64,000 bases of DNA from Erythrocercus mccallii (taxonomy: Eukaryota; Chordata; Aves; Passeriformes; Dicruridae): positions 339,311-403,310 of the forward strand of contig VZRG01000165.1 in assembly GCA_013397435.1 (NCBI GenBank), read 5' to 3'. The notes below the pieces were generated by a model that did not search any database, had not been told where the DNA came from, and worked only from the letters and a program-made list of their open reading frames with translations. A program made the translations under genes and the position numbers. Positions 62,838 through 64,000 of this stretch are shown one piece after another. The first letter of the stretch is position 1, and each line of letters starts with the position of its first letter.

Positions 62838-63140
62838 AGGTATGTTGTCTGCAGCAAATATATAAGTGGAGAAACGTCATGTTTGTCAAGGACAGAGATT
62901 AAAAAGTAGGAACAATATAGAAATGAAGTGATAAAAGGCTTTGCTGTGTAAGTGGGCAGGAAAGGACTTATCTTCTGCTGTTTAAAAATAGAATCTCAAA
63001 TACATTAGTTTAGATGACAGTACCTAGGCAGACATCCAAGCTGAAGACTTGTTTATGGGCTTGAACAGTAAGTAGGATGATGGTGTTTTCCACAGCAATC
63101 AAGTAAGAAAGTAGCAGGGAAGGTGTGGGAGAAGAAAGAT
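62838..63140 (-). mobile_element. L2-type LINE fragment
   Basis: Plus-strand landmarks match in order the antisense of L2 ORF2: TCTGCAGCAAATATATAAGT, TCATGTTTGTCAAGGACAGA, GTGATAAAAGGCTTTGCTGT, GTGGGCAGGAAAGGACTTAT, TGGGCTTGAACAGTAAGTAG and GATGATGGTGTTTTCCACAG. In the family these fall after the 3' UTR toward the reverse-transcriptase end, so the copy is on the minus strand. It corresponds to a part not clearly visible in the 46.9-48.8 kb copy. It is old and inactive, and lies 14 kb from the other L2, so it is probably a separate insertion. Confidence 0.6.
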
Positions 63141-63670
63141 TAGAGAAAAATGCAAATAATAATTTTGCCTGTCTATTCAATTAACATCTAGGCCTACTTT
63201 GTAGCTTCCTGAAGCCTCAGTGAGGCACTTGGTAGATGATAAACAGTCAAAATAAGCGACCCGCCAACATTTATTCAGGTAGAAATTTCAAATATTCTGG
63301 TATGTATTTCTCCACTATAAATAACTTTCTGCAAATTCAGTGTCCTAATTTTGTGTTCAGGGTAAAGAAAGAGGAAAAAAAAGAGAAATACTTCAACCAC
63401 AAGTTATACTTTTTGGTTTAACGTGTTGATATTTGGGAGATTAAAGTACTGTATTGAAACACAGGCAGAAATTCAAAACTACAGCCTCTTTTTTTAAATG
63501 TCTCTTTTCAATCTTCAAATATATATGTATTTAGTTAATTCTTGCTCAAGGTTTATTTTTTTTAATATTGGAATTATATATTCAATTTAATTGTTCCAAA
63601 ATAGTTCTGTTACTCTAAAACCCCTGCACAGTACTTACTCTACCCCTAATAAAAAGGCTTTGGAGATGGT

Positions 63671-63672
<2 letters not shown>
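63141..63672. other. AT-rich unannotated DNA
   Basis: Nothing recognised. Confidence 0.5.
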
Positions 63673-63714
<42 letters not shown>

Positions 63715-63719
63715 NTTTT
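63673..63719. repeat. poly-T run, 47 bp with one N
   Basis: A continuous T homopolymer with an undetermined base at 63715. Length calls in such runs are unreliable. No retroelement body abuts it, so I treat it as a simple repeat and not as the poly-A tail of a minus-strand insertion. Confidence 0.95.
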
Positions 63720-64000
63720 GGTGTTTAAGTAAATGACATGAGGGTGGCATGCTTGGTCTTTCTTGGCTGTTCATAGGTTAGAGCAAAATTTGTGTCATTT
63801 TAATTTTGTTGCATTTAATAAACCATGAGCTCAGAGGAAGCGTTATTGTTTGTGGCTTGTATATTTTAACTGTGTATATGCAAAATAGTGTTTCACTTTT
63901 CTGGTACATAGCTGCTTGATTAAAAGAAACAACTTACAGTGGTGACTGTAGACACTTTACCTTGTAAATTGTGTTTTAGAATAACTGAAACAAACAACAT
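63720..64000. other. unannotated end of window
   Basis: Short AT-rich stretch without recognised features. Confidence 0.5.

Noticed and set aside
63673..63719. Poly-T as the tail of a minus-strand processed pseudogene
   Set aside because: No gene-like sequence lies to the right of the run, and birds seldom form processed pseudogenes.

Overview
The window looks like bird nuclear DNA with no recognisable protein-coding gene: either intergenic sequence (a gene desert) or the inside of a very long intron. The bird call rests on several CR1 LINE copies in both orientations, including the typical CR1 3' end with ATTCTATG-type octamer tails. It also fits the low overall repeat load, a compact endogenous-retrovirus solo LTR, and faint remains of very old amniote repeats (L2, L3/MIR-like, tRNA-derived SINE, hAT-like). 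The sequence is AT-rich. Every open reading frame is short (longest 195 codons), and none resembles a protein I know outside transposon relics. I saw no tRNA, rRNA, CRISPR or operon-like structure.

Layout. 1-15.9 kb: mostly unique AT-rich DNA with an old tRNA-derived SINE near 3.6 kb, a perfect (GCAAA)16 array at 6.0 kb, A/C-, A-, T- and GT-rich tracts, and two stretches that read like conserved non-coding elements. 16-20.2 kb: a CR1-rich segment, with a CR1 3' end on the minus strand, a short CR1 tail on the plus strand, a poly-C tract, an inverted CR1 fragment, then about 1.9 kb of decayed CR1 ORF2 on the plus strand. 20-30 kb: mostly unrecognised DNA, with a strong 12-bp hairpin at 23.25 kb, an inverted homeodomain-type motif at 23.47 kb and a GATA-type microsatellite at 24.4 kb. 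30-39 kb: a CR1 3' end with an expanded octamer tail, a well-preserved solo LTR with a 6-bp target-site duplication (33151-33710), another CR1, a hAT-like remnant and a candidate second LTR. 39-46 kb: unique DNA ending in the best candidate regulatory block (about 45.4-46.06 kb). 46.87-48.84 kb: a long, very old L2-type LINE on the minus strand. 50.8 kb: CR1. 51-64 kb: unique DNA with microsatellites (one interrupted by a run of 25 N), a second L2-type fragment at 62.85 kb and a poly-T run.

No genes act together here. The content is transposon history plus possible regulatory elements. I found no convincing new biological system. The most useful leads are the solo LTR with its clean target-site duplication, the ATTA- and octamer-rich block at 45.4-46.06 kb, the 23.24 kb hairpin, and the long open frame inside the L2 relic. 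All repeat names come from recognising family consensus features by eye; no database search was run.
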